64,000 nt of DNA from positions 3,047,140 through 3,111,139 of the forward strand of contig LNAC01000032.1 in assembly GCA_002007465.1 (NCBI GenBank), given 5' to 3'. A program made the translations under genes and the position numbers. Below, one piece after another: positions 21,765 to 34,437 of the stretch. The stretch's first letter is position 1. Each line of letters begins with the position of its first letter. The notes beneath the pieces were generated by a model. It worked only from the letters and a program-made list of their open reading frames with translations. It had not been told where the DNA came from and searched no databases. The DNA comes from Ailurus styani (lineage: Eukaryota > Chordata > Mammalia > Carnivora > Ailuridae).

Positions 21765-22110
21765 GCTTTCTCAATGAAAGGCTGATCAGGGCATGTGCTT
21801 GCTTAAGGCCTTTCGGTGATTTCCTACCACCTTCAAGTTACAGTTGAAACTCCTTCACATGACCCAGAATGTTCTGTATGGTCTGACAAATGAAAATCTT
21901 TAGCCTGATTTCTTCCTTCTCTCCTTCTCAACACACTGTACTGAACTGTTCGCAGTTTCCCAATTGTCCCATGTTCTTTCTCCTGCCTTGCTTTTGCATA
22001 TTCTATTTGCTTGACCAGGAATGGTTGCTTATATCTGAGCCCAGATGAAGCATTGCATTTCTTGGTCTCTTTCTCATTCTAAGTTCTCATTCACAGGGCT
22101 TGAGTGTGTG
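21765..22110 (+). repeat. L2 LINE, plus strand
   Basis: L2 sense order: 'gcttgcttaaggcctttcggtgatttcctaccaccttcaagttacagttgaaactccttcacatgacccagaatgttctg', then 'ttctcctgccttgc' and 'ttgcttgaccaggaatg'. Confidence 0.75.
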
Positions 22111-22139
22111 CTCTGATAGCATCCATGTCCAAATGCCAT

Positions 22140-22390
22140 GTTATTCCTTTATTTGTTGAATTTTTATTATGTACAAGATCCTGTTAAAATCTTGGTAGTA
22201 CAGTAGAGAACAAAACAGAAGTCCTACCCTCAAGGATATATAAGATTATAATAGATTGTAAATGTTCACTTATCATTTCCTTCATTAGCATGTGAACTTC
22301 TTGAGTGCAGGGATTGCATTTTAATCTTGTGCTCAAAGTGCATTAGAATATAGCAGATTTGCAATAGATGCTTACTGAATGAACAAACAC
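22140..22390. repeat. L2 3'-end fragments in both orientations
   Basis: 22145-22250 reads as reverse L2 (tttgttgaatttttattatgtacaagatcctg...agagaacaaaacagaagtcctaccctcaagg). 22285-22385 reads as sense L2 (tgtgaacttcttgagtgcagggattg...aatagatgcttactgaatgaac). Boundaries are approximate. Confidence 0.6.
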
Positions 22391-22495
22391 TGAGGGCTTT
22401 GCCATAGTCCAGTTGAGAGCATTTCGGTTCCTGATCGAAAGCAAGGAAAAAGTTGCCAAATGTGTAAAATTTTTGAGGTGTAAGTGTTGAGTTTT

Positions 22496-22610
22496 TTTTT
22501 TTTTTTTAGATTTTATTTTTAAGTAACCTCTCCACCCAATGTGGGTCTTAAACTCACAATCCTGGGATGAAGAGTCTTATGCTCTGTTGACTTAGCCAGC
22601 CAGGAACCCT
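22496..22610 (-). mobile_element. Older/short CAN-SINE variant, minus strand
   Basis: Contains tttagattttatttttaagtaacctctccacccaatgtggg, cttaaactcacaatcctgggatgaagagtc and the terminal agccagccaggaaccc. Flanked by tgtaagtg(t/c)tgagtttt at 22479-22495 and 22611-22627. This is the short subtype without the CT-rich half. Confidence 0.9.
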
Positions 22611-22627
22611 TGTAAGTGCTGAGTTTT

Positions 22628-24514
22628 GATGTTGGAAGGGTTTTAGCATAGCTGATCTTTCTAGATTGGGCTTCTAATTGAGGGAATAAGGTGGGGGGGT
22701 GAGCAGGGGAGAGTTAAGTTTCTGCAGCCCATTCTGGAACTTCAGCCAGAAGCGCTGTGATAGGGCATATACTATATTCCAAAAGGAGTGCTAGACCATC
22801 TGCTAAAACTTCAAAGATATGAAAAAATCCAGAAAGTGAAAGCAGATAGGGTTTTTAAGAAAAAACTTTGGGGAAAAGCTGTGTTGTGAGTCTCCCTTCC
22901 TCTTTCTGCCTGAAGTGGTGGTGGTTGTGGTGGGGGGCTGCTGCTTCTAAACTCAGTGTACAATGACAAAGACTTCACTGGGATCCCTATGGAGAACTTT
23001 CTATGTGTACCCCAAAACAGGAGGACACAGGGACTTGGTGAGACTGGCATGAACCTGAGCAAGCCAGGGCAGCTCATATTAGCCAAACAGATAGCTTTCT
23101 CTGGGAAGTTGCATTCTCCTCTGATGGAGGGCTCAAGGTGTTCCAGGGACCATGACACTTGGATGTTCTGGTGGGAACAACAGTCTTGGGTGTTTTAGAA
23201 GGAATTCTGACTAAGAGAGCAGCCCTTTGGGCCAATGTGTCTCTAGCAGGAAGAGGCTGTGGGGACTGAGGCTGAGGGAAAGAAGGGCAGCCTCGTGAAG
23301 GATAAGCATTGCCCATTTCTGTGGCAGTCACAATTTGTAAAGCCCAACAGGGGAATCTTTGAGGAATCTACAATGGTCCCTGTGGGAGAAAGATCCAGGC
23401 GTAAGCACCTGCCAGGCCCAGAGAGTGAGAAGGCACCTTCTGTAGTGACAAGTACCATCAAGTTTCCAGTCCCTCCTATCACCTCCTTCCCCTCCATGGA
23501 TGTAATTAGAAGGGAAAGACAAGAAAGCCAGGCTCAGTTCTTCTGGGGCAAATGGTCAACCCACAGAAGACCCAGGCAGGGAAAAAGGAAGAGTCTTAAA
23601 ATTCAATAAAGTTTGGAGTTGTGAATCGATATCGGTCTGAGAATCCTAATTTCTGAATCTCCATCACATGATCTGAAAAGTCTTGAGGACTTGAAGCTTC
23701 CATCAGAGGCAAGTTTAGGATCATCACCACAGGCAGAAGAGGTTTAAAGCCACAGAAAGATACCAACACAAAACTGTCCTATGATTACACCCTAGGAGTG
23801 CTGTTTGTTAAATGTACCAACTACATGTATATTTAAGAACATCAGCTTACAAATGGTAATTGAAATAATAGCATGAGATTGGTGGCAATGGATTGTTGAA
23901 TAAGGTGACTAGAAGGTTTTGTTCAGAACCCTGGGGTGTCACCAATATGAATAGGATGGGCAGAAGGAGAAGAATGTAGAGAGTGACAGGGCATTCATTG
24001 CCAGAGGTAGGGGAAAGCAAAAAGAAAATGATATCATGGAAATAAAAGCTTATTCAGTTATTAATACAAATTAGGTAAAAAGTGGGTATTTGTTTAAAAG
24101 AGAAAATAAAAGCCAAAAAATGATTATGAAATCTAGAAAAAAGAATATGACATTTTTGTTTTAGTTAACTGTTTAAAACCTCTGTGTAGTATTTTCCTTA
24201 GGCTTTTTGACTGCATTATTATTTGCCCCCTCCCTTTAGAAAGACAGAAAAATAATTCCATTTTTAGGATGGCTGGTAAAAGCTCAGTTTTTATTACCGG
24301 TAACTTCATATTAAGAATTTTACTAATAGGAATTTTTATTATTATGAATTTCTTTTAGCTTTATTATTTATTATGATTAATAGAAAATAAATTTTTAGGA
24401 TTATTATCAAGTTTTTGAAGAATTCTCTAAAATTTCTTTCACACATGAATGTTAAGATTTCAGGACTTTTAAAGTATTCCCATGTAGTTACTGTGGTAAT
24501 TTTAAAACATGTTT
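22628..24514. other. Unassigned region with a GC-richer core ending in AATAAA
   Basis: The core, about 22900-23610, is visibly richer in G and C than its surroundings and contains several overlapping short frames. The longest is a plus-strand 116-codon frame at 23259-23609 with no known domain. An AATAAA at 23604-23609 overlaps its end. This could be part of an unannotated noncoding transcript or a coincidence. The rest is AT-rich. Confidence 0.35.
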
Positions 24515-25256
24515 ACAAGTTATTTGACTCATCTCCCATTGAGAGGTAGAGTAGACTATGTCACTTCCTCTTGAATGAGGGTAGGCTTGTGTCTGCTTCA
24601 ATCAATAGAGTATAGTGGAAATGAAGTTCTTTCACTTCTGAGGCTCAGTCAAGATCATGCATTTTGCTGCTTGGTTACAGGAATACTAGCAGTTGGAGTC
24701 CTATGCCTGGATGTTATAAGTTAGAATGTTAGAAGCATGACTACATAGGAGTGCCTGTGTGGCTCAGTAGGTTGAGCTGACTCTTGATTTCAGCTCTGGT
24801 CGTGGTTTCACGGGTTGTGGGATTGAGCCCCAAGTTGGGCTCTGTGCTCAGTGGGTAGTCTGCTTGAAATTCTCTCTCTCCCTCTTTCTCTGCCCCTCCC
24901 CCACTCTCTTTCTCAAGTAAATAAACAAATCCTTAAAAAAGAAATATGGCTACACAGAAGGCGCCATGCTCTGAGGAAGCTCAAGACACATGATGAAGCC
25001 ATGTGTGGGCTCATCCCAGATTGATGGACAATCCCAGATGAACCCAGTCTTCAAACCAAACCATCCCATCCCACATCTTCAAACATGTGAATAAAGGAGC
25101 CTCCAGATAATTCAGACTCGCAGACATTTGAATCTTTCCAGAGATAAGCATCCTTGTTGTGGAAGTCCAAATTCCCAACCAATGTTTAGAAAAATGTGTT
25201 TTACATGACTAGGTTTTAAGATGGTTTGTTACAGGGCAATAGATAACATGAAGAAA
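24515..25256 (+). mobile_element. Old ERVL/MaLR-type LTR, plus strand, split by a SINE
   Basis: Follows the mammalian LTR wording 'catctcccattgagaggtagagtagactatgtcacttcctcttgaatgaggg', 'caatcaatagagtatagtgg', 'ggaagctcaagacac', and 'ttttaagatggtttgttacagggcaatagataac' at the 3' end. A SINE interrupts it at 24748-24942. Exact subfamily is not assigned. Confidence 0.65.
24748..24942 (+). mobile_element. CAN-SINE, plus strand, diverged
   Basis: Begins ggagtgcctgtgtggctcagtagg and continues with ctcttgatttcagctctggtcgtgg, a CT-rich middle and an AAATAAAC-type tail. Flanking words atgactacata and atggctacaca suggest an aged target-site duplication. Confidence 0.88.
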
Positions 25257-25704
25257 TACTAGTCTTAAACTCCTTGAATTTACATTTATTAACCAGTTGT
25301 TATCAATGTCTTCCTCATGTTAGTGGCATGTAATTGAATGTTATTTTCTTTGAAATTTTTCTTGTCAACAATCAGCAAGAGATTAATAAAAATGAGTACA
25401 GATGTGATGGAGCAAGGCCATTTCAGGCTGAGGGAAGATCATGAACAAAGATGTGGTCCAGTAAAGATAAGGGGATGAATTTGAATAGAATGTAGTGAAC
25501 ATGTAGGGTGGCAATGGGTGATAAGACTGGAGCAGAGTGTTGAAGCCTGGAAAAGAGGAGGGAAAAGGTGTCAGATGCTAGAATGTGCCCAAAATAGACT
25601 CAGATTCTAAGGAGAGGCTGAGGACAGACTAAGTTAAGGAATCAGAGGCTTGGTGATGAATCATTAAACAAGCAAAAGGTAATATAGTGCTTTGTAAAGA
25701 TTGT
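25257..25704. other. Unassigned, partly L2-like
   Basis: The part at 25410-25640 (ggccatttcaggctgagggaagatcatgaacaaagatg...) has the purine-rich flavour of reverse L2 but is too diverged for a firm call. Confidence 0.4.
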
Positions 25705-25990
25705 TAGTATAAGAGTTAGACAATTCTTTTTTTTTAAAGATTTTATTTATTTATTTTGACATAGAGAGAGAGATCAGATCACAAGTAGGCAGAGAGAGAG
25801 GAGGAAGCAGGCTCCCCGCTGAGCAGGGAGCCCAATGCGGGCCTTGATCCCAGGACCCTGAGATCATGACCTGAGCCAAAGGCAGAGGCTTTAACCCACT
25901 GAGCCACCCAGGCGCCCAGAGTTAGACAATACTTATTTGAATCCTACCTCTGCCACTTACTAGTGTTTGAGATCTTGTTAACAATTACTT
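25705..25990 (+). repeat. MIR fragment split by a SINE
   Basis: The words after the SINE, 'agacaatacttatttgaatcctacctctgccacttactagtgtttgagatcttg', are MIR core in plus orientation. The preceding agagttagacaattctt is duplicated around the SINE. Confidence 0.65.
25729..25917 (-). mobile_element. CAN-SINE, minus strand
   Basis: Well preserved reverse CAN-SINE ending gagccacccaggcgccc. Flanked by agagttagacaattctt (25712-25728) and agagttagacaatactt (25918-25934). Confidence 0.96.
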
Positions 25991-27190
25991 AATTATATAT
26001 TATGTTGATTGTCAACCACACAAATATACCCTTCTAAACCTAAACTAAATGTATTTCCAATTGAATTTCTCCTTAGCTAGATCCTCCAAATGTCTGTGTT
26101 CACTCAAATGCCACCTAACATGAGGAGGGTGTGCTGGAGGGAGAATCAGGGTGGATAGAGACAGCAGTCTTAGTTAATCAAAGTTAAGTATCTTACCTTT
26201 TCAAGTAAAAAAAAAATTATCATGGGAATACATTATGAGGGACTCTCCTAGCATGTTGATTCTGTGTAAGCAAACAGCCTTAAAGCTTGTACTTTTTAAA
26301 TTTCATGATAAATCTCTCTTTGCTAATGGAAATATCTGTTTTTAGAATTAGACGGTGTCACAATGATAAAGGGAGTCCAGTAGCACTGGTTTTAACAATT
26401 AAGAGTTGGTTGCTGAAATATGATTGGCTTCCATGAAGATTTGGTATGGTGTGTGAGGTTGGAAATCATAATAGTAAAGGCTCAAAAGTGAAGTGTTTAA
26501 CTGGATGAAATCCTGGAAACATCCTTCTGGACCTGTGGTTTAATCTTTCCTTTTTTTTTTGGAATTTCCTGATTCAATGCCTGGATATGAAACTCTATAT
26601 GGTCCCCCAAATATCAATAAATTAATGAAACTTCTAGACCTAAAATTGTAAATAGTTTTTTACTTGGTTAGGAAGGTCTACGTGCTCATATAAATTTTGA
26701 ATAAAGGAGAATGAACCAGTTGGGCACATCTGGTGGCAACTAATAGGAAACACAGCCTCATCAGAAGGAAAGTGCTTTGTTTCTTTCAGCAGCTGGATAC
26801 TGCCAGAATGCTCACTGCTGCAACTGCTGGATCCTCTGATGGGAGGGGGTCTGCTTTTGTCTGAACAGCAAAAGATGACCCAAGGTCCTAGGGGAACTTC
26901 AGAAGGCCCAGACTACTCTCTACTTTCAGAAAACTGGATTAGGAAGAGAGAGGAAAGATAAAGGGCCTTAGATAATGAGGTGGAGACAAAAAAAGAAAGT
27001 TTATTTTAGAATGGAAAGGTCTTGAACTTGTTTTTGAACCAAGGAGAAGGAAAGAGGTAAACTAGCAATGGCTGAAACAGGACAGGGAGGAGATAAGTAG
27101 TGAAACAGGGGAGGTGGATAAGGACAGAATAAATGACAGGTCAAAAAGCTGAAATTGAAAATGATTGTCATTTGTATCTCCACTGATTTT
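25991..27190. other. Unassigned single-copy DNA
   Basis: No named repeat or exon. The minus-strand frame at 27001-27207 has no recognisable domain. Composition is AT-rich with A-rich purine runs near 26930-27000. Confidence 0.45.
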
Positions 27191-27204
27191 CTCTCTACTT
27201 GTTT

Positions 27205-29625
27205 CACCAGTTGTTATGTCTTTTAGATGAATTGGGTCATTTATAATAATGGAAATGGTCCTCTTTATCCCTGTTAATATTCCTTGTTGTAGAGTTTATC
27301 TTCTCTTAACGTAGCCACTCCAGTTTTCTTATAAGCAGTGTTTATATTTTATATCCTTTTCTCTTCTTTTACATTCAGATGGTCTGTATCTCTATATTTA
27401 AAGTAGATTTCTTGGAGATAGCATACAGCAGAGTCTTTATTTTTGTCCAGTCTTTGTTTTTTAATTGGGGGGTTTAGATTATTTATATTTAATGCACTTG
27501 TTGATATAACTTGGCTTAGATCACCCATCTTGCTATTCAGTTTTTATTTGTCCCATCTCCATATGTTTTTTATTACTTTACCCCACTTTCCTTTCTGATT
27601 TTCTGATTATTCCATTTTTAAGTATTCTATTTATTTCTATATTAACTATATTTCCAGTTTTTAGCAATTGCACTTGAGCTTATACATCTTTAATTTCTCA
27701 CAGTTTACCTTCAAAAATACTTCAAAAATAAATCAGTTTACGTATGATGTAGGAAGCTTATAGTTGTGTATTTTATTTCCCCTCTCATCCTTTGTGCTAT
27801 TGTTGTAATCATTTATTTATGTTCTAATCATTTACATATGTTATGAACAACACAGTGCACTGTTGCTATTTTTTCATTAAACAGTTAACTTTTAAAGAAA
27901 TTTAAAAAAATCTTTATGTTTATCCACATATTTATCACTTTTGGTATCCTTCATTCATTTGCATAATTTGCAAATGGATTTGCATCCAAGTTTTCATCTA
28001 GTATCATTTGTTTTCTGCCAGAAGAACTTCCATTAACAATTACTTGCAGTGTAAGTTTGCTAGCAATAAATTCTGTTTGCTGAGTATAGATTTCCAGGCT
28101 GATCTTTCTTCCTCAGCACTTTTAAGATGACATTCTGTTGTCTCCCAGCTTGTATAGTTTACAACAAGAAGACTATAATATTTTCATTTTGTTTCTCTGT
28201 ATGTAATGTGTCCTTCTTTCTCCTGTTGCTTTTAAGATTGTCTCCTTATTACTGGTTTTTGACAATTTGATTATTTACTCTGGTACACTTATCTTTGTGT
28301 TCATTCTGCTTAGAAGTCATTGAGTCCTAGAAATTTTACATTTGTAGTTTTCATTAAATTAGAAAAAAACTTTTACCCATTACTCCTTTAGTTATTTTTT
28401 CTGTCCCTCACCTGCTTTTCTGAATAATTGTGTCTCCAATTATACATTGGTTAGAATACTTGATACTGTCCCTTAGGTAACTATGACTTATTTCATTTTA
28501 TTTTTCAGTATTTTTTCCTCTCTGGATTTCATTTGGATAATTTCTATTGTTGTGTCTTCAGTGTCAGTCATCTTTTGTTCAGCTGTGTCTAATTTGCTTT
28601 TAATACTATCCAGTGGAATTTTTATTCTAGATGATGTATTTCTTATATTTAGAAGTTCTAGTCAGATGTTTTTATATGTTCCTTTTGTCTGCTTATTGTA
28701 TTCATAATCTCTTTTAAATCTATGAGCATATTGAAAATTGCCATCTTAACTGTGTTGCTTGTTAATTCTGTCATCTCTGTCATGTCTGTTTTCTGTTTCA
28801 ATTGATTGATTTTCCTTTTGTTATGGGTCATGTCTAGATTTTTTTTTTTGGCATGTCTAGAAATCTTCTTTTTTGGATGCCAGACATTGTGAAGTTCTCA
28901 TCGTTGCCTGTTTGATTTGGTTGTGGCCTTTAAACATTGTTGGACTCTGTTTTGGCAGGCAGTTAGGGTGCCTATGGATTAGACTGATCCTTTCAAGATT
29001 TGTTTTTAAACTCTTTTGTGCAAGTATAGAAGAACCTTTATTCCAGGGATAGTTAAACCCTTCTACAAGATATAACATTTTGGGGGCCTCCACTCAATTC
29101 CCTGTGTATGTAATGAGATCTCTTTACTCTGAATTGTGGAACTATTCATTATGATCATTGGTCCTGTGTGCTCTGAGAATTGTTTAGCTTACAAATCCCT
29201 GGTAATTATCCTTTTCCCAGACTAATAGTATTTTAGTATAGGCATGAAAATTTTTATTTATCCAAAGTCTCAGGGCCTTTATGTAGATTTCTAAAACTTT
29301 TTGTTTCTCTTCAGTACTTTGTTCAACAAATCATAGGCATTTTAGTTTCTCTGTGCTCTGATTTCTGTCTCTTTAATTCAGCAAGACTTCCAGGCTCTAT
29401 TTGAATTCTCCCTCCCTAGTCTATGATCTGAAAATTTTCCCCAGTCAAAATCTGGGGCAATTGTATGATCACTTCATTTGTTTCCCTTTCCTGAAAGATT
29501 ACAGTCTTGCATTGTTGTGCATGTTTGAAAGAAGTTGTTTTACCATTTTGTCTAGCTTTGCAGTTATTTATAACGAGGGTGTAACTTTGGATCCTGTTAC
29601 TCCCTAATGGCTGGAAGTGAAGAAA
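27205..29625 (-). mobile_element. Ancient L1 (L1M or HAL1-like), minus strand, with 5' end
   Basis: Reverse-orientation L1 wording continues for about 2.4 kb: 'ttcttggagatagcatacagcagagtctttatttttgtcc', 'ttttttaattggggggtttagattatttatatttaatg' (ORF2 endonuclease side), then 'cctcagcacttttaagatgacattctgttgtctccc', 'ttttctgtttcaattgattgattttcc', 'ggatgccagacattgtgaag' and, at the 5' terminus, 'gttactccctaatggctggaagtg'. All frames are degraded. A HAL1 (ORF1-only) origin versus L1M is undecided. Confidence 0.78.
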
Positions 29626-30103
29626 GATGCAGTGATTTTATACATTGGTTAAAAGTGGTGACAATCTGTGGAAGTAAAGTTAAATTTGGGATTAGTTATG
29701 AAAATATATGTATAGGTATATGCATTGAATGGTCTGATCTTATAAATGTATATCCAGTGATTAAAATTTTTATAAAGCAATAATAATATTTTATAATACA
29801 GTACTGTTTTTAATTTCTCATAATAGGGTCAGAATCTTTATAAGATAACATTTATGTGAAAACTAGTTTCTTCTTAATAGTGCTGAATTTCCAGTAAGTA
29901 CAAAAGTACAAAAAACAAAAGAAGGGCATTAAGGACATTTATTTTCTTTAGAAATTTGAGTTTTCAAGGGAAGCATCAAAATTATGATAATAGAAAAATC
30001 AGATTTTTTGATATTTTCTTACATTTAGTACTCTGTGTGCATATATGTGCTTAATTATATGAATTTGCAAGCTTTCAAGGTACTTTTTGTAATTAGGAAT
30101 TCT
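29626..30103. other. Unassigned AT-rich DNA
   Basis: Very AT-rich, with TATGTATA-like words near 29705-29750. No gene or named repeat. Confidence 0.45.
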
Positions 30104-30120
30104 AACAGTCTTAATCTATT

Positions 30121-30311
30121 TTTTAAAATTTTATTTATTTATTTGACAGAGAGAGATAGCAAGAGAAGGAACATAAGCAGGGGGAGTTGGAGAGGGAGAA
30201 GCAGGTTTCCCGCTGAGCAGCGAGCCCGATGAGGGACTTGATCCCAGGACCCTGGGATCATGACCTGAGCCGAAGGAAGATGCTTAATGACTGAGCCACT
30301 CAGGTGCCCCC
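30121..30311 (-). mobile_element. CAN-SINE, minus strand
   Basis: Reverse CAN-SINE from ttttaaaattttatttattt to actcaggtgcccc. Flanked by aacagtcttaatctatt (30104-30120) and aacagtcttaatccatt (30312-30328). Confidence 0.95.
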
Positions 30312-30328
30312 AACAGTCTTAATCCATT

Positions 30329-33300
30329 TACCACAATATTTAAAAATAGTGGAAAATAAGTTTAACTATAAATTTACTATCAAATACCTTACTCTTGATA
30401 GTCTCATGCAAAATTTGAATGTTAAAGATAGATATTACTTATGCTTTTGATGTTATTACAGTCCACTACTTTGTCATTCTTTACTGATCTCTTCAGATAT
30501 TTGTAACAACACTTAGCATTATATAGCAGCTAGAGTTAACTGGGATCCTATATTTCCAACTATAGTTTCATCCTTCAGCAAATGTAGCTTCTGAGCTTTT
30601 GTTTTGCTGGCCTGAAACAGCCTGAAGACATAATTTTTCAGCCCATATATGGTTGGCCCATATACTGTTTTTTTCTATCCCCAAAGTAATCCTGACTTTC
30701 AACAATTTTTTTAGAACTGCCCACTTTAGATGGCGCATAATTTCTCCAGGTTGTAATTCTCCTAATAACTCCTCATTCTAGCCATAATGTTTACTTAATT
30801 CATTCAACATGTATTTATTGTGGTCTTTGACCTGGCCTCTTTATACCTTTATGTTACATGTTTCATCCCTAGTCCAGGGGAAAATAGAAAGCTAGAAGTA
30901 AGAAGGAGATGATAATTTCAAAAGACTGAAGAAGTAGTTCTTTAGTTTTACACATGGTTTTTGTAGTTTTCATTAAGGTTATGGATTTAGGAGCCTTAAA
31001 GTTCTTTAGAAGAGAGAACAGTTGGTATTCATCTTAGCTCAGTGCTCATTTCCTCAAGTGATTGGAAGTGAATAAGGGGACAGATAAAACTGCATTCCTC
31101 AACTAGAAAAAAACAGAAGATTGGATCCATAAGGAAGTTGGTAAAAAAGCAACTTTCTATGGAAAAAGAGGCTAGAGTAGAGAATGTCTATTTTTTTTTC
31201 TTTGTTAACCAGAGGCAAAATCTTGCTGCTCCCTTAACTGGAACTATTGTCATGTCCAGATATTTGTGTAGAGAAAAACCTAATAGTACCATAGTTAGTG
31301 ATCCAGTACAGATAAAAGTTATTAGGCAGAAGATAGACTCCCTTTTGATGGATGTAAGTGGGAAATATATAAAAGGAAAGTATATGAAAAGATATTAGCC
31401 TATTTTATTTTACATTTACCTTGGAAGAAGTTAGGAAGGCTCAGAAAAGATTTTGTTCTTAGAATGTTCATTTCCTTCTCCATTGACTTGCCTTTCCTTT
31501 GAGCAGCATGGATACTCTGCATTATGAAACATAATGTGTTTGGAGAAGCAGTGCTATAGGTTGGCCCATCTGGTGGAAGAACTTGTTCCCTTTTTAAAAA
31601 AGCCTTGCTTGTGTGTTATGACATCATTCCTTATAAAGGTAGAGATAGATTATTGTGCACATATAACATAATGAATTTATATGAGATATAGTGACTATCC
31701 CATGAGTGAGGGAACAAGACATAATTTGGAGTTGGAGCCTAGAGTGATTTATGAAGGTCATTGTCTTACAAGTTCAGATGCTTTCCATATGGCGTCGGAG
31801 AAACCCCCTTATGTACTGTATGTATAAAACATATGTAGCAAATTAGTTTCACTTACATTTTTTCCCCTAAATATGTTTTGGTTTAAAAATGACAGTGTCT
31901 TTTGTTTATCTGGTCTATAAAATACTACACTTTTTTTTTCTAAGGGAGGAGTAATTTGTTAATAAGGACTGGGAGTTTTTAAATGAGACAGACAGAAATG
32001 AGTGTGAACCCTTTTGACACTGGGTCTTGCTGTGGCTTCGGTGCCCGAGTCTTCCATCTCATTGGATTTATGGCTTAACTTCTGTATCACGCTTAACTTG
32101 AGTGTGCTCAGCAGTGTGACCTTGTCTAGGAAGAGGAAAAATGAATTGTTCATTTTCCAGCTGTAGTGTATTAGATTTCCATCTAATTGCATTTTTAAAT
32201 AGATGTGAAGATGCAACTACTTCCACTTAAAAGGAAATTGCTCTACTTAAAGAAAAATGGAGAATGTATTAGGAGTAGTATTCAAAATTGAAAGTATTTT
32301 ATACCTAAAATAATAAGCTTTTGTTTGGATGAGGCAGCAATCCCATTGATGGATTTCTCTCATTATTGTTTTAGTTGTGAAGACTTAAAGTGTACATGCC
32401 CTTAGCCTCTAGTCCTCTATTTCTAACCCTTTAGGAAGGGTTGACTTTACAAACCTTCCCCCACTACAATCTATAGTGAACATGTTCCATTTTAACACTA
32501 AAAAGCATGAGTGTTTATCCAAATTTAATTTCATATTTTATTTGAAAGATTTGTAACACACTTTAAAATTTCAGAAACTCACTGGGATGTGACAAAACCA
32601 AGACTGGAAATCATTGGAATTTAACCCCAAAGCAAGAGACTGCCTAATCATTTTTGTTGAGAAGTTTCTTGCATTGTTAAAACAAGTCTGGCTGGATGTT
32701 TGCAGTTGATTTGTATTTCATTTATGGTATCTATCAAGAGCAATCTATTCAGCTAGAATTATATAGAATTTTCAGTTGTACAATCTCTAAGTCACACATG
32801 GCAACAGGGCAACAATTGTTCTTTGGTTTGAAAACATTGATACCATGCATTTGAAAAATATTCTTTGAAGATAAAAGTAAAATCTAAGATGTATATGACT
32901 TTCTTTTTAGTTGGGCCAGAAATTGGGATTTTGCACAGAACTTTTTAGTTTTCATTGCCCACATTTAAAATGAATATGTATGTGTGTATGCATATATATT
33001 CTTAGGCATACACATTCAAGTTCAGCAATAATATCAAATTATCAGTAGTTATTGGTATATGTTGGCCCATCTTGGCAAGGTGTTTACAAACTCCAATCTC
33101 ATGTTACCAAAGCCTGGTAGTGTACCATAATTCCTATGAAATATTTGGGGTCTGTATACCAGGATGTGCGAGCTATCTACTTAATTCTGGTGAAAGAATT
33201 ATGCCAGAGAAGTTTTATCAATTTCTTTTCACAATTATCTTCCCAGATAATGCTTTTCCTGTGGATAAAGAAGAGGTGCTGGTCTTTGAAGCTGTCCATT

Positions 33301-34239
33301 TTGTTTTTTCAGAATCACTATGATTTGTTTGCTAGATATAGTGAGATTTTCATGTAAGCAGGCAAATTTTCATCTCAGTTTAAATTCTTCTCTCTTTCTT
33401 CATTCTTCTTCCAGCAGACAGCTCACACAGCTGTGAACTATAGCAAAGTCATTTGCAGTTACAGTAGTATGATTCTGGGTGTGAGGAAGTAGTACAGTAG
33501 CAGGTCCTCTGGATGTCTTTCTCCTTGTTCTCCATGGTCTAGCTGTGTGTGCCACATTGCTTAGAAGATTTGCATGGGATCCTAGTTGGCTTTGGAGACC
33601 AAAAAAGAAGGCTATGACTATGTGAAGTGTAAACATCTGCTAGAGTCATGAATGGCTTTGGGGATGAGCTCATCAGCAGGTAGGTCAACTAACTACTCAG
33701 CTCAGCTATCATCAGCCAGATTCACTACCGTTGCCCCATTGAGAATTACTAATGTGTCTCAGTGGACATGAGATTGGATAGTCAGCCAAAGAGCTAATTT
33801 CCTCCTGTCTTTGGGTGGGGGTGGGGATGACTATGGGGTAGAATGGGAAATGTGAAGAGCCATTTCTGGAGATCTGTTTGAGTTGCTTTACATTATGATG
33901 TGTAAAACAAAACCAACCAACCAAACAATAAAAATAGAGACTGGCATGGCTTCCCTGATTTCCCCAGATGCAGGACTCATTAGATCTCGAGGGAGGATGT
34001 CAACCCAGATTCTATTTCTATCTTTGACCAGTCTTTCCCACACTATGCCTATACAAAATGCTGATGGCCCAGTCAACTTGGTTTGTCACTAGAAGTTAAT
34101 AAAGGTGCTTTTCTTTAATACACAAATTAATAAAAGTAGTGATAAAGGAAAATACATGAAATAAACTGATATCGTGGTTAGAATTTTCTCAGTATTACTG
34201 TTTTATCCCATAAATTTATCTCAAATGTTTCAAATTATG
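30329..34239. other. Long unassigned single-copy block (about 3.9 kb)
   Basis: This is the longest repeat-poor part of the window. A weak L2-like phrase lies at about 30790-30830 and ATG/TATG runs near 32975-33000. Short frames at 31138-31398, 31959-32216 and 33072-33323 have no recognised domain. A pyrimidine tract plus CAG at about 33393-33412 and an AGGTAGGT at about 33678 could mimic splice sites, but all three frames between them are stopped. Conserved noncoding elements could exist here but cannot be judged from one sequence. Confidence 0.4.
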
Positions 34240-34370
34240 TCTGCATTTATTAAACACTACTATTTGGCAGGCAGAGTGCTGGATTGGAAATATGTAAATG
34301 AATCATACACAACTCTTGTCCTTGATGATCTTCCAATCCAATAGAGCAGATAGACACACAGCTAATTTCA
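34240..34370 (-). repeat. L2 LINE 3' fragment, minus strand
   Basis: 'gcatttattaaacactactatttggcaggcagagtgctggattgg...ctcttgtccttgatgatcttccaatccaatagagcagatagacac' is the reverse L2 3' end. Confidence 0.68.
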
Positions 34371-34437
34371 TTTTATTGGGGAGCAGCAGCCAACGAGCCA
34401 CAAGCAAATGACCAAGAATTGAAAAATTCTGAAATTA

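Noticed and set aside
33072..33323. 83-codon frame (ends EEVLVFEAVHFVFSESL) considered as an exon
   Set aside because: It looks protein-like in places but has no recognised family, no codon bias that can be judged by eye, no convincing splice context, and overlaps another frame of equal length.
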